From Melampsora larici-populina 98AG31 (Eukaryota; Basidiomycota; Pucciniomycetes; Pucciniales; Melampsoraceae): a DNA stretch of 64,000 bases. Below are positions 1 to 11,519 of this stretch, piece by piece; position 1 is the stretch's first letter; every line of letters starts with the position of its first letter. The notes under the pieces were generated by a model, which did no database searches, was not told the origin of the DNA, and saw nothing but the letters and a program-made list of their open reading frames with translations. The stretch spans positions 929,248-993,247 of the forward strand of contig NW_006768797.1 of NCBI RefSeq assembly GCF_000204055.1, in the 5' to 3' direction. The position numbers and the translations under genes were made by a program.

Positions 1-26
1 GTTCAAAAATCAGACACAAAATTATC

Positions 27-2645
27 TTGAAGGATCCAAACGCAGAAGTCAAGGAGAAACAATACAACTACCCGCCGAGATACTTGAATGCATGGAAGAA
101 ATTAGTGGATCAACACCTTGCGGCTGGTAGGATTCGACGCTCAACCAGTCAATACTGTTCGCCAAGCTTGATTATACCAAAGAAGGACCCGGCTGCACTT
201 CCAAGATGGGTATGTGACTACCGTGTCTTGAATGGCCTGACCGTGCGGGACCGTGCGCCATTGCCAAATGTGGACCGGTTGGTCAGGCTTGTGGGAACAG
301 GGAAAGTTTTTTCAATTATCGATCTTACAAATGCTTTTTTTCAAACTCGAATGAGAGAAGCTGACATTCCTTTGACGGCGGTTCACACGCCCTGGGGTCT
401 CTACGAGTGGTGCGTCATGCCAATGGGACTCACGAACGCACCGAGCACGCATCAAGGACGTCTTGAAGAAGCATTATGAGATTTATTAAATACAATTTGT
501 GTAGTTTATTTAGATGACATAGTGGTGTTCTCCAATTCAGCAGAAGAACATGCGAGACATACACGACTAGTTCTGCAACGACTACGTGAAGCCAATTTAT
601 ACTGTAGCAAGAAGAAAACAAAATTATTCAGAAGGGAAATCAAATTTTTAGGCCATTGGATTTCAGAAGATGGAATCAGAGCTGATGACGAGAAGATAGA
701 ACAGGTGCTTAATTGGAAGACGCCAAAATCAGCAAAAGGTGTTAAGAAGTTCCTTGGTACTGTACAATGGATGAAGAAGTTTATATGGGGTTTAGAGAAG
801 TACGTACACCAATTAACTCCACTCACCAGCACCAAGCTCGACACCTCGAAGTTCAAGTGGGGAATGAAAGAAGATGAAGCATTCAAGAATATCAAGCAAT
901 TAATGACATCATTACCACATTTAAAGAACATTGATTTTGACTCAGACGATCCCCTCTGGCTATTCACGGACGCCAGTGGAACAGGACTAGGTGCGGCGTT
1001 ATTTCAAGGAAAAGAGTGGAAGTTAGCATCACCTATTGCATATGAATCACGCCAGATGACACCAGCCGAGAGGAACTATCCAGTCCACGAGCAAGAGCTT
1101 TTAGCAGTGATACACGCGCTACATAAGTGGAGAATGTTACTACTAGGAATGAAAATCAATGTAATGAGTGACCACCACTCTCTGACTTACCTTTTAAAGC
1201 AACAACATCTCAGCAGACGTCAAGCAAGATGGATTGAAACACTAGCTGACTTCGACGTAGAATTTAAATACGTTAAAGGTGAAGATAATGGTGTAGCAGA
1301 TGCCCTGTCAAGGAAAGACCATGAAGTAGAAGACGAAGTAGACGTGGAGGGAGTTGAGTGTGTTGCGGCGTTAGTAGAAGCAGGTCCCACGTTGGCACCA
1401 TCTGTGAAGAAACGGATTGTAGAAGGATACAGTGAAGATTCATTTTATAGCAGTGTGGCTTCTGTCCTTCCGTTACGAGACGATTGCGTCATAGTAGACG
1501 AGCTCCTTTTCATTGAAAATAGGCTGTACATCCCGTATTCTGACAATCTTCGAGGACAACTAATCGACGAAGCGCACACAAGGCTAGGGCATTTAGGGTA
1601 CCTTAAAACTATACATGACCTTTGTAGGGATTTTTTTTGGCCACGGATGGCAAAAGACGTGAAAACTTTTGTAGAATCCTGCGATGTCTGCCAGAAAACG
1701 AAAGGACCAACACAAGCGCCGGTGGGTAAGATGCTTACGCCCTCAATCCCAGCTTTACCACTCGAGTGCTTGGCAATCGATTTCGTGGGGCCTTTACCTA
1801 AAGTCAACAACTATGACATGCTATTAACATGCACGTGCCGACTAACTGGGTTCACAAAACTTATCCCATGTGGTCAAACTGACACTGCCGAAAAAACCGC
1901 CACATGATTCTTTTCTAGTTGGATTGGCACGTTTGGAGCCCCTAATACAATTATCAGCGACCGAGATAAAACTTGGACATCAGGTTTCTGGAAAGCTCTC
2001 ATGAAACGGTGTGGAACAAGCTTTCACATGTCCACGGCGTTTCACCCACAAGCGGACGGCAGGAGTGAACGAACTAACCGCACTGTAGGACAAATCTTAC
2101 GCTCCTTCACAGCTAAACGACAAGGGAAGTGGCTTGAGTCGTTAGCGGCCGTCGAGTATGCCATCAATGGCGCCGTCAACATTGCTACGGGGAAGTCGCC
2201 GTTCGAACTCATCTTTGGACGAGAACAACGCTTGCTTACAGTACGAGAAGCCGATTCGACAGACCCAGCATCCCTGAACAAGTGGGTGGACTCCCGACAG
2301 GACTCGTGGTTATCAGCACGAGACGCTTTGTGGACTAGCCGGGTGCAACAAGCGCTACAACACAACAAACACTGCCGAACAGCTGAACCGCTCAAGCCGG
2401 ACTCTTGGGCACTTCTAGATGCATCTGATTGGCGAGGCAAGCATCAGGGGGGTGTTAACAAATTACGAGAGCGGTTTGAAGGACCTTATCGAGTTATCAA
2501 AACGTCAAACCACGGCCAGAATGTCGAACTGGAGCTACCAGCCGGCGACCAACGACACAACGTGTTTCACGTCTCGAAAGTCAAACGGTATGTGGAAAGG
2601 GAAGAAGAGGAGGTCAACACGTTAGTTGAAGGGATCAGGAAGTAA
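27..2645 (+). pseudogene. Gypsy pol polyprotein, RT-RNase H-integrase, two in-frame stops
   Basis: Three open stretches (27-479, 522-1907, 2001-2645) lie in the same frame and make one pol. The first carries the reverse transcriptase palm with 'VCDYRVLNGLTV'. Right after the first stop comes the catalytic 'YLDDIV' motif, followed by RNase H ('LFTDASGTGLGAALFQ'), the zinc-binding HHCC region of integrase ('HTRLGHLGYLKTIHDL', 'CDVCQKTKG') and the DDE core ('LAIDFVGPLP', 'TAFHPQADGRSERTN'). The C-terminal part ends with a chromo-like or SH3-like tail region around 'RFEGPYRV'. In-frame TGA codons at 477-479 and 1905-1907 interrupt it. Both can be explained by CGA to TGA change, and no indel is needed. 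This copy is therefore probably not functional. Confidence 0.85.
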
Positions 2646-3058
2646 GTTCCTCTCCTCTGTATGCACCGCCGGCGTATACTACGCGAAAATTGTCAAAACA
2701 ACACCTAGGCCACTTTGTGAGCACGTCCATTTCGACCTCTCTCCTATCCAGGTGCCAAAGACGGGTAACAACGACAGGCGCATTCTTCAACACACCATTG
2801 ACCACTCGACCCTCAAGACTCATGATTCTCATTTCTCAATTTCGTTTATTTCACTTTATTTTCCTTTTTTCTTCTTTTAGATTTCAACCTTCAATTTCAA
2901 TTTTTTACGTTTCTTTTCTTTCTTATACTTCACTTAATTCAAGTTATATTGATTCGACTCAACTACTCAATTTTATCCTTTTCTTTTTGCGTTTATATTT
3001 CATTTTCTCTTTTACTTTAACTTAGAAGGCGGCTCTATTCCTTTATAGGAGGGGAGAC

Positions 3059-3396
3059 TGTAAGACCTACGGTCATTACACATACTCATAGTTAATACCT
3101 TCAGTCTTTAACACTTAGACTTAGTACCTTAAGACAACTATATAGTTTATCTCAAATCTCGTTCTTGATACTGGTTCCTTAGAGATATCGGGACTGATCT
3201 CCCACCCCTCATCCTTCGGAACCAGGTAACGTCACTATCATCTTTTATTTCATTTCATCTATTTATGTGTATTGTTAGAGAGATATCGGGACTGATCTCC
3301 CACCCCTCATCCTTCGGAACCAGCTGTGTTCGCGATTGGTATTTGAAATAACAGATCAGGTCTCTTGGGTTCTAGAAAAACCTGCTGTGTCCCACA
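3059..3396 (+). repeat. 3' LTR of the Gypsy element
   Basis: It begins TGTAAGACC directly after a purine-rich tract (aggaggggagac), the usual junction between polypurine tract and LTR. It contains a 45-bp direct repeat. The right end is inferred only from a TG...CA rule and could be some tens of bases off. The 5' LTR copy is outside the window, so identity between LTRs cannot be measured. Confidence 0.6.
3181..3323 (+). repeat. 45-bp direct repeat inside the LTR
   Basis: The 45 bases starting agagatatcgggactgatc at 3181-3225 recur at 3279-3323, ending in ggaaccag both times. A 53-base AT-rich spacer separates them. Such repeats in LTR U3/R regions often contain promoter or enhancer elements; that role is an inference here. 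Confidence 0.85.
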
Positions 3397-3759
3397 GCGT
3401 CCCGTCTCGTGTCTAGTGAAGGTTCTCAAACCTTACAGACAGTTCCTTCTTCTCTTTTTCAGTTTATAGGACCAACCAATCGTACACAGGCTTTCATATG
3501 CCATCTCAACTACCTCCTGCACTTCAACCACGGTGGGAAGAATCCAAGATGGAAACCACACCAATCAAAGAAAGGTGGTATTGCAATTGATATCCCACCT
3601 GATATGGATCTGGCCGCCTTTGAAGTTCAAGTGGCCAAAGCTTGTAGCTCCAATATGAAAGATCTTGGCAAACTGATCACCAAAGACTGTCGTGCCAATA
3701 CCAGAACCACTCCGCAACACACTGAAATTTGACCTACTTTCAGTGTGATGCGGAGTTTG

Positions 3760-3935
3760 CGCTATGTAACACAGCGCAATTCAATCGCTACCCGCTGTGG
3801 AAAATTATCTCACAAGGTATCGGAGCCAGAAAATCACTCCGATATCCGCCATATAGTGCGCTATAGAGGCAACCGCTATATAGCGCGCTAAACCGCTAAG
3901 GTAGTGCACTATTGCACTATATAGCGCAAGATGAG
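3760..3935. repeat. hAT-1 left subterminal repeats
   Basis: Short motifs of the type tagcgcgcta, gcgctata and tatagcgc are clustered here in both orientations, and related motifs (cagcgctata, tagcggatc, accgctctg) occur near the right end at about 7875-8035. Clusters of short subterminal repeats are the usual binding sites of hAT transposases; binding here is inferred. Confidence 0.5.
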
Positions 3936-4160
3936 GCAAACAAAAACCAAAAGTTTAATTGTAAATCTACGTGTACTTATCCAAGCCAACAGGGCTGGAG
4001 CAAGTAGGAGAATAGATGTAGTGTCTATAGAAAAAATAACAAGATAAACTTAATGAAAGACAAGAAGATAAAAAATTAAAGCAATGAAAAGACACGAGCA
4101 TAGGGAACAAAGCTCATAATAACTCGATTTGATTTTAATGAAGAAGATAGATAGGTACAT

Positions 4161-7100
4161 CTAGCGGGGAGGTTTTACCATCTTGTCCAAATAGATTTGA
4201 AGAGCCTTTGCAGCAGCTTCGAACGCTCCATCGGGCACCATCCCCTCTTTTAACCAAGCCTGAGAACCAACAAGCCGTTCCATCGTTTTCGGGAGCATAC
4301 TGCCTTGCGATGGCGTACATATGTCGGCAGCAGCTGAGAAAGTCCGTTCACATGCACACGATGTGGCAGAGATGGCGAGGTAATCACGGGCGAGTTTGGA
4401 TAGGTTGGGGAATTGACTTTCATGCTCCTGTAAACAAAAAAGAAAGGAAAGTCAGTGTCATCAGATTCACATAGGAAATAAAATAGATATGATGAGGAAT
4501 TGTAGACAAACACTCCACCAATCGAGAGGAGATTGGTCTTTTTTGATAGGGAACTGTCCAGATAAGTAGTTGTCAAGCTCTGAAGTCAAAGGCTTGGCTG
4601 AGCCTGTACCACTGTTGGAGGGTCCAAAGACATCAAAGATGTCGGGCTCAGTAGATTGGTTGATATCTTCAGGAGGTGGGGTCGGCTCAGTGACTTCAAC
4701 TTCTCGCAAAAGCTCTTTGAAGGCAAATTTGATAAGGTTCAGGGAAGTGTGTTCGTGTTCAGGATAGTGGAGTGAAAAGAATTTGCCTCGAAAGCGAGGG
4801 TTGAGAATTGTAGCAAGGACAATAGCTTCACAGCTGGCCGCTTCTTCTTGATAATCTTCAAGCCATTTGATTATGATATCAATCGCATGGTCGAGACTAG
4901 GGAAGATGGTTGCTTCTGCTTGATGATCCTTCAGTTCAGTGATAACACGTTTATACTCAGCTAAGAGTATACATCCTGTGGGACTGTTGCCCTCGACACG
5001 GGCTGTTGCATCGACAAAAGTCTACCAGATGGGTCAAGAATAGCAGTCAGCCTTGTTTCTTAGTAATTACGATATACATCAACAAAAAGTAAGATTGCAT
5101 TCACCTTCAATACTTTGTTTACCATCTCTACCGCATGCCATTCAGATGCTGATATGGTAACTCCCTTGAAAAAGCATGCCTTACGATTGGCTGCAATCAT
5201 CGAATTGATTACCTGTAATCATTTCAATAAGCTAGTCTGAAATAATAAGAAAATTAGAAATAAACACACCTCCTGCGCCTCACAAGCAACCTTGCGACTC
5301 TCGTAATGACTATTCCAACGAGTTTTGCAAGGTTGTTTCAACATTTGCCCAGTGTAGCTCATACGCGCAGCACGAGTCTTAAAATTGTTACGTCGAGCAG
5401 CGCTGCTAGAAATCTGCCCAGAGACAGTGTCAATCTAATTGAATGAGAATTTATCACATGGTAAGCATTGATCTTGATGAATAACAAAATAAGGAAAACA
5501 GTGGATACTCAGTCTCACCTTGGAAAGAGCCACAGCGACCACATCGTCTTTATCACAAGGTTGATTTTCAACATGAACATTTTCTTGTTCATCCTCGTCA
5601 TCGATAGCGTCCGGATAATCAGGTAAGCCATTTTCATCCTCAGATTCAGTGTCTGAATCATTGTACTCAATTGAATCCTCGCCATCGTTTACCTCAAGGC
5701 CAGGGATTGGAAGAGCAAACCCGTGTGGGGTGGAGGGCTTTGCATTTGATACTGTTTGACCAATAGCTTTGAGACCGTGGCTGACAACGAGATTGAGCTT
5801 GTGCGCGTAACATCGAATGTGATGAGTCGAGCTGTTCCAGTTGGCCCAGTCTTCAGCACTTGCGAACATGGCCTCAAGCTCGGTAGCCATTGGACCATTA
5901 TTCCCTCCGCTATCAGTCGTCTGAGCTAACATGTAGGGAAGATGAAAAAAAGGAATCGAAAAAGGATGAAGAAAATAAAAAAGGAAAAGGTTAAGGGAAG
6001 ATGAAAAAAGAGAATCGAAAAAGGATGAAGAAAATAAGAAAGGAAAAGGTTAACACAAGTGAAAAGGATAGAAATGAAAAAGATGAGAGAAGTTAAAAAA
6101 AAGGAGACACTCATCTTTTTGTGAAGGCCATGCCTGATTAGAAAGCAACCAATTGGTCTCGCTAGTAGAGCCCCAAAATGGCGCCTCCCCACCATTTCAA
6201 GGGTGAGATGGGTGGATTGATATTTCCAATTGTTATCAACATAGTTAGCAGTTGCACCTACAAATGCATATCTATTTCCCTTAGTCGTCCACACGTCATG
6301 AACCAAACAAAATTTGCCTTTGTTTTCCTATGAAAATCAAATTGGAAACAGAATCAATCAATCAGCGATAAGTAAATGGAAAGATGTGAAAGGTTAAACT
6401 TACTTTCAGCGTGTTAATTGCCTTATTGTGTAAGGCCGCGAAAAGCTGCACAGATTGCTGGGCAGCCCAAGTGGATGATCAAACAACGGCACCACGGTTG
6501 ACCGTGTAGAAAGCGGCACACAGCAATGGATCTTCACATTGGGCCCATGGGAGGGCGTGTCGGATGATCCAGATGACCAGCATCAGATTCAACAGTTCGG
6601 CGGTGAAGGGTGGTCCAGAGAGAAAAGAGGTTAAGGTGGAGTTGTTACTCTTCGGATTTCTTTCTTCATAAGTAGGCGGAAGAACAGCTCCTGATGCAAT
6701 GGCGCAACCTCGCCTCTTGCATGAAGGGCAGTTTGGACCACCATCACGGTGTCCCCACAAGTTCCAGTACGATTGAACTCCACATCTGAAGGTTATGCCA
6801 CACCAACGACACTTATAGTTAAGACCCTGAAACGAATCACTAATATCAGCCTGACTTACTAGAAAAGGCAAAATCAGGATGATGGTAAGGAAATACTTAC
6901 ATCAGGAGGTTCGTAGTAAGAGAGAAGTAGTTTCACTTTGGGGGTACGAGCTTTGTTATACCCAGGTATATTAGTGCCGACAATCTCAATATCGGAGTCT
7001 TGATTCAAGTCCACTTCGTCCGGCACTTCAAAGGGCTACATACAAACATATTGATAGGTCAGATGAATGGCCTGAGAGAACAAGGGATGAGAGAACCAGT

Positions 7101-7588
7101 TACTTACATCCATATTAGCTCGCTTGGTTGGTCGGGGTGAGCCACTATTTGACCTTGCTGATTGTGATCTTAAACGTTTACTAGTTGATGATCGAGGCTA
7201 GACAAACAATTGTACCATTAGATATTGAATCAAAGCTTGAGCAAAGATAGATGAAGAAGTCTAAGACTTACTTTTCCTTTGTCTGTTGGTTTTGTTTTTT
7301 TTGAGCTGCTGCTGGGGCTTTCTTCTCAATAATAGATTTTTTCTTGCGAACTGGTGGTCAAGGAGATGGGAGACGATTAGAAAGAGAAGCAGAAGTCGGA
7401 CAATCTTCCTCAGATTCTGTTGACGAGATAACAACAAGAGAGGTTCTAGAATCCTTCGGGGGGACTACAAAACCAGGCTGTGATCGAGCATGGCTGGGAG
7501 GTCGAAGTTGTCTAGAGCTGGATCCTTTACTAGGAACCTGAAGACTATCGGCTGTAGATTTCTGCGATGATGCTTTGGAATTAGGCAT
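4161..7588 (-). pseudogene. hAT-1 transposase, multi-exon, two in-frame TGA
   Basis: The gene starts at an ATG at 7588 and runs leftward through about nine exons. Segments in order are a Ser/Pro-rich N-terminus, a BED-like zinc-finger region ('YKCRWCGITFRCG', 'NLWGHRDGGPNCPSC'), the catalytic core ('CLVHDVWTTKGNRYAFVG', 'TTDSGGNNGPM', 'IRCYAHKLNLVVSHGLKA'), the 'TRWNSHY' segment, and the C-terminal hAT dimerisation region ('HESQFPNLSKLARDYLAI', 'CACERTFSAAADI') ending at 4161. In-frame TGA codons occur at 7358-7360 and 6479-6481. The C-terminal exons are intact. The exon at about 4709 joins the next one through a GTTTGT donor in phase 0. The gene is probably inactive as it stands. Confidence 0.85.
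5939..6056. repeat. Tandem duplication in a transposase intron
   Basis: Two adjacent copies of about 59 bases (aagatgaaaaaa...aaaaggttaa), roughly 5939-5997 and 5998-6056, differ at only a few sites. They lie in the intron between the 'HGLHKK' exon and the 'TTDSGGN' exon of the hAT-1 transposase. Confidence 0.8.
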
Positions 7589-9529
7589 ATTGATCAGACA
7601 ACAAGAAGGCTTTTTTTTAATCATTGAAAGTCGTAGGACACACCAAAGATATAGCCTGCCGATACCACAATTGGGCCCAATCAAAGTTTACCTAGACCTA
7701 ACCAGAGCTCCCACATTCCAGCCGTTGCGTTGACAAAGGATGGAAAGTGCTGGCGTCCTTGATTTGGTGTCCCTGTGCGTAGATCAAGATCGATATTGGG
7801 TTGATTTGGCGTGGAGGTGATGGAAAGAGGGTTGTGGCCTGTTGTGGCGCAACTTGAGGCTTTGACCTTTTATTATACAGCGCTATATTGCAAAAAAACC
7901 CGAGCCCCGGCAGGTTTCGGTGCGGTTAAACCACTATGTGAAAGTCCAACCCGGGATTGTGCTGCGCAGCCGCCGCTACATATCACAGTGGTTATAGCGG
8001 ATCTAAGTGCCGCTCCACTACCGCTCTGCTTCCACAATTTGAAGCGGAGTGGTTCTGGTATTGGTCGTGCTCAGGCTCTTGGAGTCCAATGGTTTTGTTT
8101 TATTCCACCAATCCACAACTTTCTCAAGAATGACAAGACTAGACTCAACACAGACCAGACATTTAAATCTTGGTGTGTTGCAGCCATCAAGAATCCCAAA
8201 AAGAAACCTGGTGTCTCTCTAGTCATGCCAAAGCCCACAGATCCAATGGATGTTGCTCAAAATGTAAATCTTTTATCATTCTCATTGTTGATACGATTTA
8301 CTGATTTGTTTCATTTTGTTTCAAACATTTCTCTTTGTATATCTAGAATTTGGCTCTTCACAAGACTCTCTGTGGAATACCACGCGCTATCGACCATCCT
8401 GATGAAGACGGTCATCCAACAGTGAGCTTCTCCAGGCTGATGTTTTCTGACAACTTGAGCTTACCATATGCTTTCTTTGGTTCCAGAACATGAGCAATGT
8501 TAGTGATGTGGATGAGTTTGAGGTTCAATTAGCAAAATTGAACAAGGTCGGTAATGTAAATGCCTTGGTTGATCAACACCCACACACCTACCAGCTACCA
8601 AATGATGATGATTCCTATGTTTTGATGAGTACTGGGAACCGAGAGAAGTGGGCAAGAGCTATAGTGAGTCTTTAATATTATCATCATTTCATCACAAATC
8701 TTTTGAGCTCACCTTTTCTTTCTTTTGAGATCGATCCCACTGTTCATGGTGTCTCTTTAACTAGCCCACCATCTGGAATTTGAGATAGCAAGAGGGCTCT
8801 GAACATGAAAAGACATCGAGTTGGTGTTTCTGGGACGTTTGAGACCCTACAGACTGCTGTTCCAGTTAGTGGTTCAGCCTTGATGGCGGATTACCTCAAG
8901 TTTATTGAAATCAATGAAATGGATCGAATTTTGGGGATTTTGACCAGCAAGAAGATCAAAGATTATCATCACTTTTCAGGTGGAATCACTAAGGAGGAAT
9001 TGAGGGGTTTAGGCTTTGAAATTGGCGAGATAAGAGACTTGTTGGACAATGTCATCAGATTTGATGAACATTTCTTGATGGATGGTCATTAGTTGCTTCA
9101 TCCTGCAATCTCTATTTTTGTTTGGTACTCAAGGCTCTTACTATTGTTATTATTAGTATTATCAAAAGGTGGATTTCTGAACAAATCCAATAATCATAAC
9201 CTGTATCATAGTAGTTTGTATCAAATGTAAAATTTGAGAATCAATTTCCTGCTTCACAATTTAAATCAGAATTTGATTGAATCAAAGGATACCAAAGATC
9301 TCCCTACAATATGGCAAATGGATAATATTGAAGAGGTTTTCTTGAGCTGTATTTGATAAGACAAATGAATCATTTCATTGAGGAAGTGGAGTCCCAATAA
9401 TGACAAGGAGACAAAAAAATTAATTGTAGACTTCAGGGCATACTTCAAGTTTCATCCAGACTATCAATGATACCCAGAAACAACATCAGTGTGGTCTTAG
9501 ACAAGCTAGGCTCCAGATTTCCTGCTGAT

Positions 9530-9790
9530 GGAGACATGCACTGAATCTGGGAATTGAACCCAGGTGCACATCACAAATGTTTCCTTTGTTCCCTAGCATA
9601 TACTACTCACTACATGCAAGGTGGTGACGCCGCGGGTGCGGGTTTGCGCTGACCCCAGATCAGCCCCCCGCTTTTGCAAGACCCCCCCCCTTGGGTTTTG
9701 TGCGGCGTCACCGCAACCCCGCATCTGCGGGGTCAGCACTTTGCATGTAGTGACTACACTATAGGGGTCTTTAATCCATTGCAGTGACAC
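9530..9790 (-). other. Possible tRNA-derived (SINE-like) sequence split by the MITE
   Basis: On the minus strand GGTTCAATTCC (9550-9560) fits the pol III B box and sits in a T-arm-like stem CTGGG/CCCAG. If the MITE and one ACT are removed, the flanks join to TAGTGTAGTAG, which fits the A box. Spacing is a little longer than in a tRNA, and no pairing acceptor stem is seen, so this is not a functional tRNA. A tRNA-derived SINE or relic is the best reading, but the motifs are short and chance is possible. Confidence 0.3.
9608..9752. mobile_element. GC-rich MITE, 145 bp, 3-bp target duplication
   Basis: The termini CACTACATGCAA and TTGCATGTAGTG are perfect 12-bp inverted repeats, and a further inner pair (ggtgacgccgc / gcggcgtcacc) lets the whole unit fold. 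Flanking ACT on both sides (9605-9607, 9753-9755) could be a 3-bp target duplication as made by PIF/Harbinger elements. There is no coding capacity. GC content is far above the surroundings. Confidence 0.65.
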
Positions 9791-9865
9791 ATCTATTAAT
9801 AGGAAAACCAATGACATGTGTAAATTGAATCGTGAGCAAAGGGATAAATTTACAGTCGATACTTT

Positions 9866-11068
9866 CTAATACTCTTCATACATGTCCTCCGGTAAGCAAT
9901 ACCCAGAAGCTTTGTATTCTTCCACTAGAAGCTCCGGTGTAATGAATTCCAAAACACCATCTCAAATCAGCCAAGTTGCATCACTGCCTGACTTCTCCAA
10001 TATCTCACTTCTCTTGAAGTGGGCTTTGATTACCAAGAAGCACATCTTGATTGGATTCAACTCGGGGGAATAGGTAGGTAAATATACTAATCTGACACCT
10101 TCAAAAGGAAAGGTATCAAAGTCAGTGGCATGATGGTATCAATAATCAAGTGAGAAAGCTTACCAGCAATTTCACAAAGTTCTTCAATGCAACCCCCTTA
10201 TGAATTGGACAGTTGTCCATGACCAGGATTGAGTTTGGAGCTGGATAAGCATTCATCAAGGGAAGCTGGATTATAGAATCATGAATGAGTACAATCAAAG
10301 ATTGAAACAATGATAAGAAAAAAAACTGACCAGCTGAAATTCCAAAAAGCTTTCAAATAGGCCGCGGTTGATGCTGCCTTCACGGACAGACATTGTGATC
10401 AACCCATGTAGTCCAATCACTGGAAGCAACAAGTATCGTTTTGGGTTTGAACATTTGACCCAGCCCGTGACACGTTCACCCTTTGGCGACCGTCCATTGA
10501 CTCTCATCAAATCCCGCTCACATATAGCACTCTCATCTGACAGGATGAGAGAAGAATGGAATTGAAAGGAGTCAGATAAAATCCAAATGAAAAGATAGAA
10601 AGACAAGGTAAAAAAAATAGGCACTTACCAGTAAATACAAGGTATTCAGCAGGAACGTTCTTCATGTCCTCCATAAATTTAGCAGTCTTGTAGAAATTCT
10701 TGCAAACATTTGAGGTGAAGGCGTGTGTTGAGTTTGAGTGAGAGTTCCTTGCAAGACACCAAGACACCAGTTGCATCATAGATTGCTTCTCGGATCTTGT
10801 CCAAGAAAAGAGAGGGTTGCTGAGCTACAAGTTCTCTGATGAAGTCACGATCTTCATCATTGAAAATGAGAGGTGCTCCTTGTTTCTTGTACTCTAGCAG
10901 ATTCCTGATGACTGATTGAGTTTGTTGATAAAGCTCCATCCATTGGTGGAAAGTGGGTTCACAAATGTTCTCATCAAGAATATCTCAGATTTCGTCAGTT
11001 GGAAAGCCTTGAAGGCATTTGGTAACAGACAAAGCCTTGATTTTGGCTGAGTATTTGACAAAGGGCAT
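9866..11068 (-). pseudogene. Tc1-like (DDE_3/IS630) transposase, broken
   Basis: From an ATG at 11068 the frame encodes a helix-turn-helix-like N-terminus, then the DDE_3 core. The first Asp is in 'DESAICERD' (formed across an intron), the second in 'LVMDNCPIHKG', and the third position is in 'YLPTYSPELNPIKMCF'. Introns have good signals, for example a GTAAGT donor after 'LVFT'. Two in-frame TGA codons (10985-10987, 9962-9964) and one frameshift near 10740-10780 break the gene. The usual catalytic Glu of the NPIE motif reads Lys (AAG, 10046-10048). It ends with a TAG at 9866-9868. Terminal inverted repeats of this element were not found. Confidence 0.75.
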
Positions 11069-11292
11069 GATTGATATAAAATAAAGTTGTTAATAAAATT
11101 GATTTTAGATGATTTGAGTGAATTTGGGTGAGATCAATCAATTGATATCAAATGGTGGTGAATGAATCAATGGTTTTGAGCTGAAAACCATCAAAGCACT
11201 GGATGGGGTTTGGATCAGTCCCCATCCAGCTGATCCGGCTTCGGGTATTTTTCGGATCGGGGCCAAATTTGCGCCTTTCAAGCAAAAAAAAC

Positions 11293-11519
11293 ACAGCCGT
11301 TATCACAATTAACGGTAGAATTCTTCATTGGTGTGTTGCATTGGAATTTAATTTAAAAGTCAAAAACTAGTTAAAGCCGGCTCAAAGTGACAGGTCTCCC
11401 AGGCCTCCTTGTTCATTTGGGTGCAAAACTGGGTTTAATCCAGTTTTGACCTCTCCAGATTTAACCTCGAGAGCGACAAATGATCAAAGAATTCTACCGT
11501 TAATTGTGATAACAGCTGT
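11293..11519. repeat. Hairpin element with 33-bp inverted repeats
   Basis: Arms at 11293-11325 and 11487-11519 are inverted copies of acagccgttatcacaatt... with a single mismatch (a C/T at a CpG). They are separated by a 161-base loop. No gene is inside. This is most simply a MITE or the terminal repeats of a small non-autonomous element; no target duplication is clear. Confidence 0.65.

Larger units (their letters stand above)
1..3396 (+). mobile_element. Ty3/Gypsy LTR retrotransposon, 3' part
   Basis: The window opens inside the pol gene and runs through reverse transcriptase, RNase H and integrase to a purine-rich tract just before position 3059, where an LTR-like sequence begins with TGTAAGACC. 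This order (RT, RNase H, integrase, polypurine tract, LTR) is that of Ty3/Gypsy elements. The 5' LTR and gag lie outside the window. The exact 3' end of the LTR is uncertain; a plausible TG...CA end is near 3396. The element abuts an unrecognised gene that continues downstream in the same direction. Age cannot be judged without the left LTR. Confidence 0.85.
3696..8063 (-). mobile_element. hAT-1, complete hAT DNA transposon (4,368 bp)
   Basis: Perfect 20-bp terminal inverted repeats (CAATACCAGAACCACTCCGC at 3696-3715, its complement at 8044-8063) are flanked by the direct repeat GTCGTGC (3689-3695 and 8064-8070). Removing the element and one 7-bp copy restores the open frame of the host gene, which independently supports these ends. 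The length plus duplication is 4,375, and this fits the frame offset only for 7 bp. hAT elements usually make 8-bp duplications, so 7 bp is slightly unusual. Inside is a hAT transposase gene on the minus strand. Subterminal regions are rich in gcgctata/tatagcgc motifs. Confidence 0.85.
3409..9092 (+). pseudogene. Unrecognised multi-exon gene, split by hAT-1
   Basis: The left part (to 3695) and the right part (from 8071) join in one reading frame if hAT-1 and one copy of its 7-bp target duplication are removed. The right part has further exons: an intron about 8262-8345, one about 8422-8487 and one about 8664-8728, all with GT...AG ends. An in-frame TGA at 8781-8783 interrupts the last exon, which then stays open to 9092. 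The start is not visible because the frame runs upstream into the LTR. The protein shows recurring segments such as 'FEVQVAKAC' and 'FEVQLAKLN' but no domain I recognise. It may belong to a repeated gene family of rust fungi; that is a guess. Confidence 0.55.

Noticed and set aside
7811..8425. Open frame of 204 codons crossing 8063
   Set aside because: It runs from the right end of hAT-1 into the split gene; only the part after 8070 belongs to a gene.
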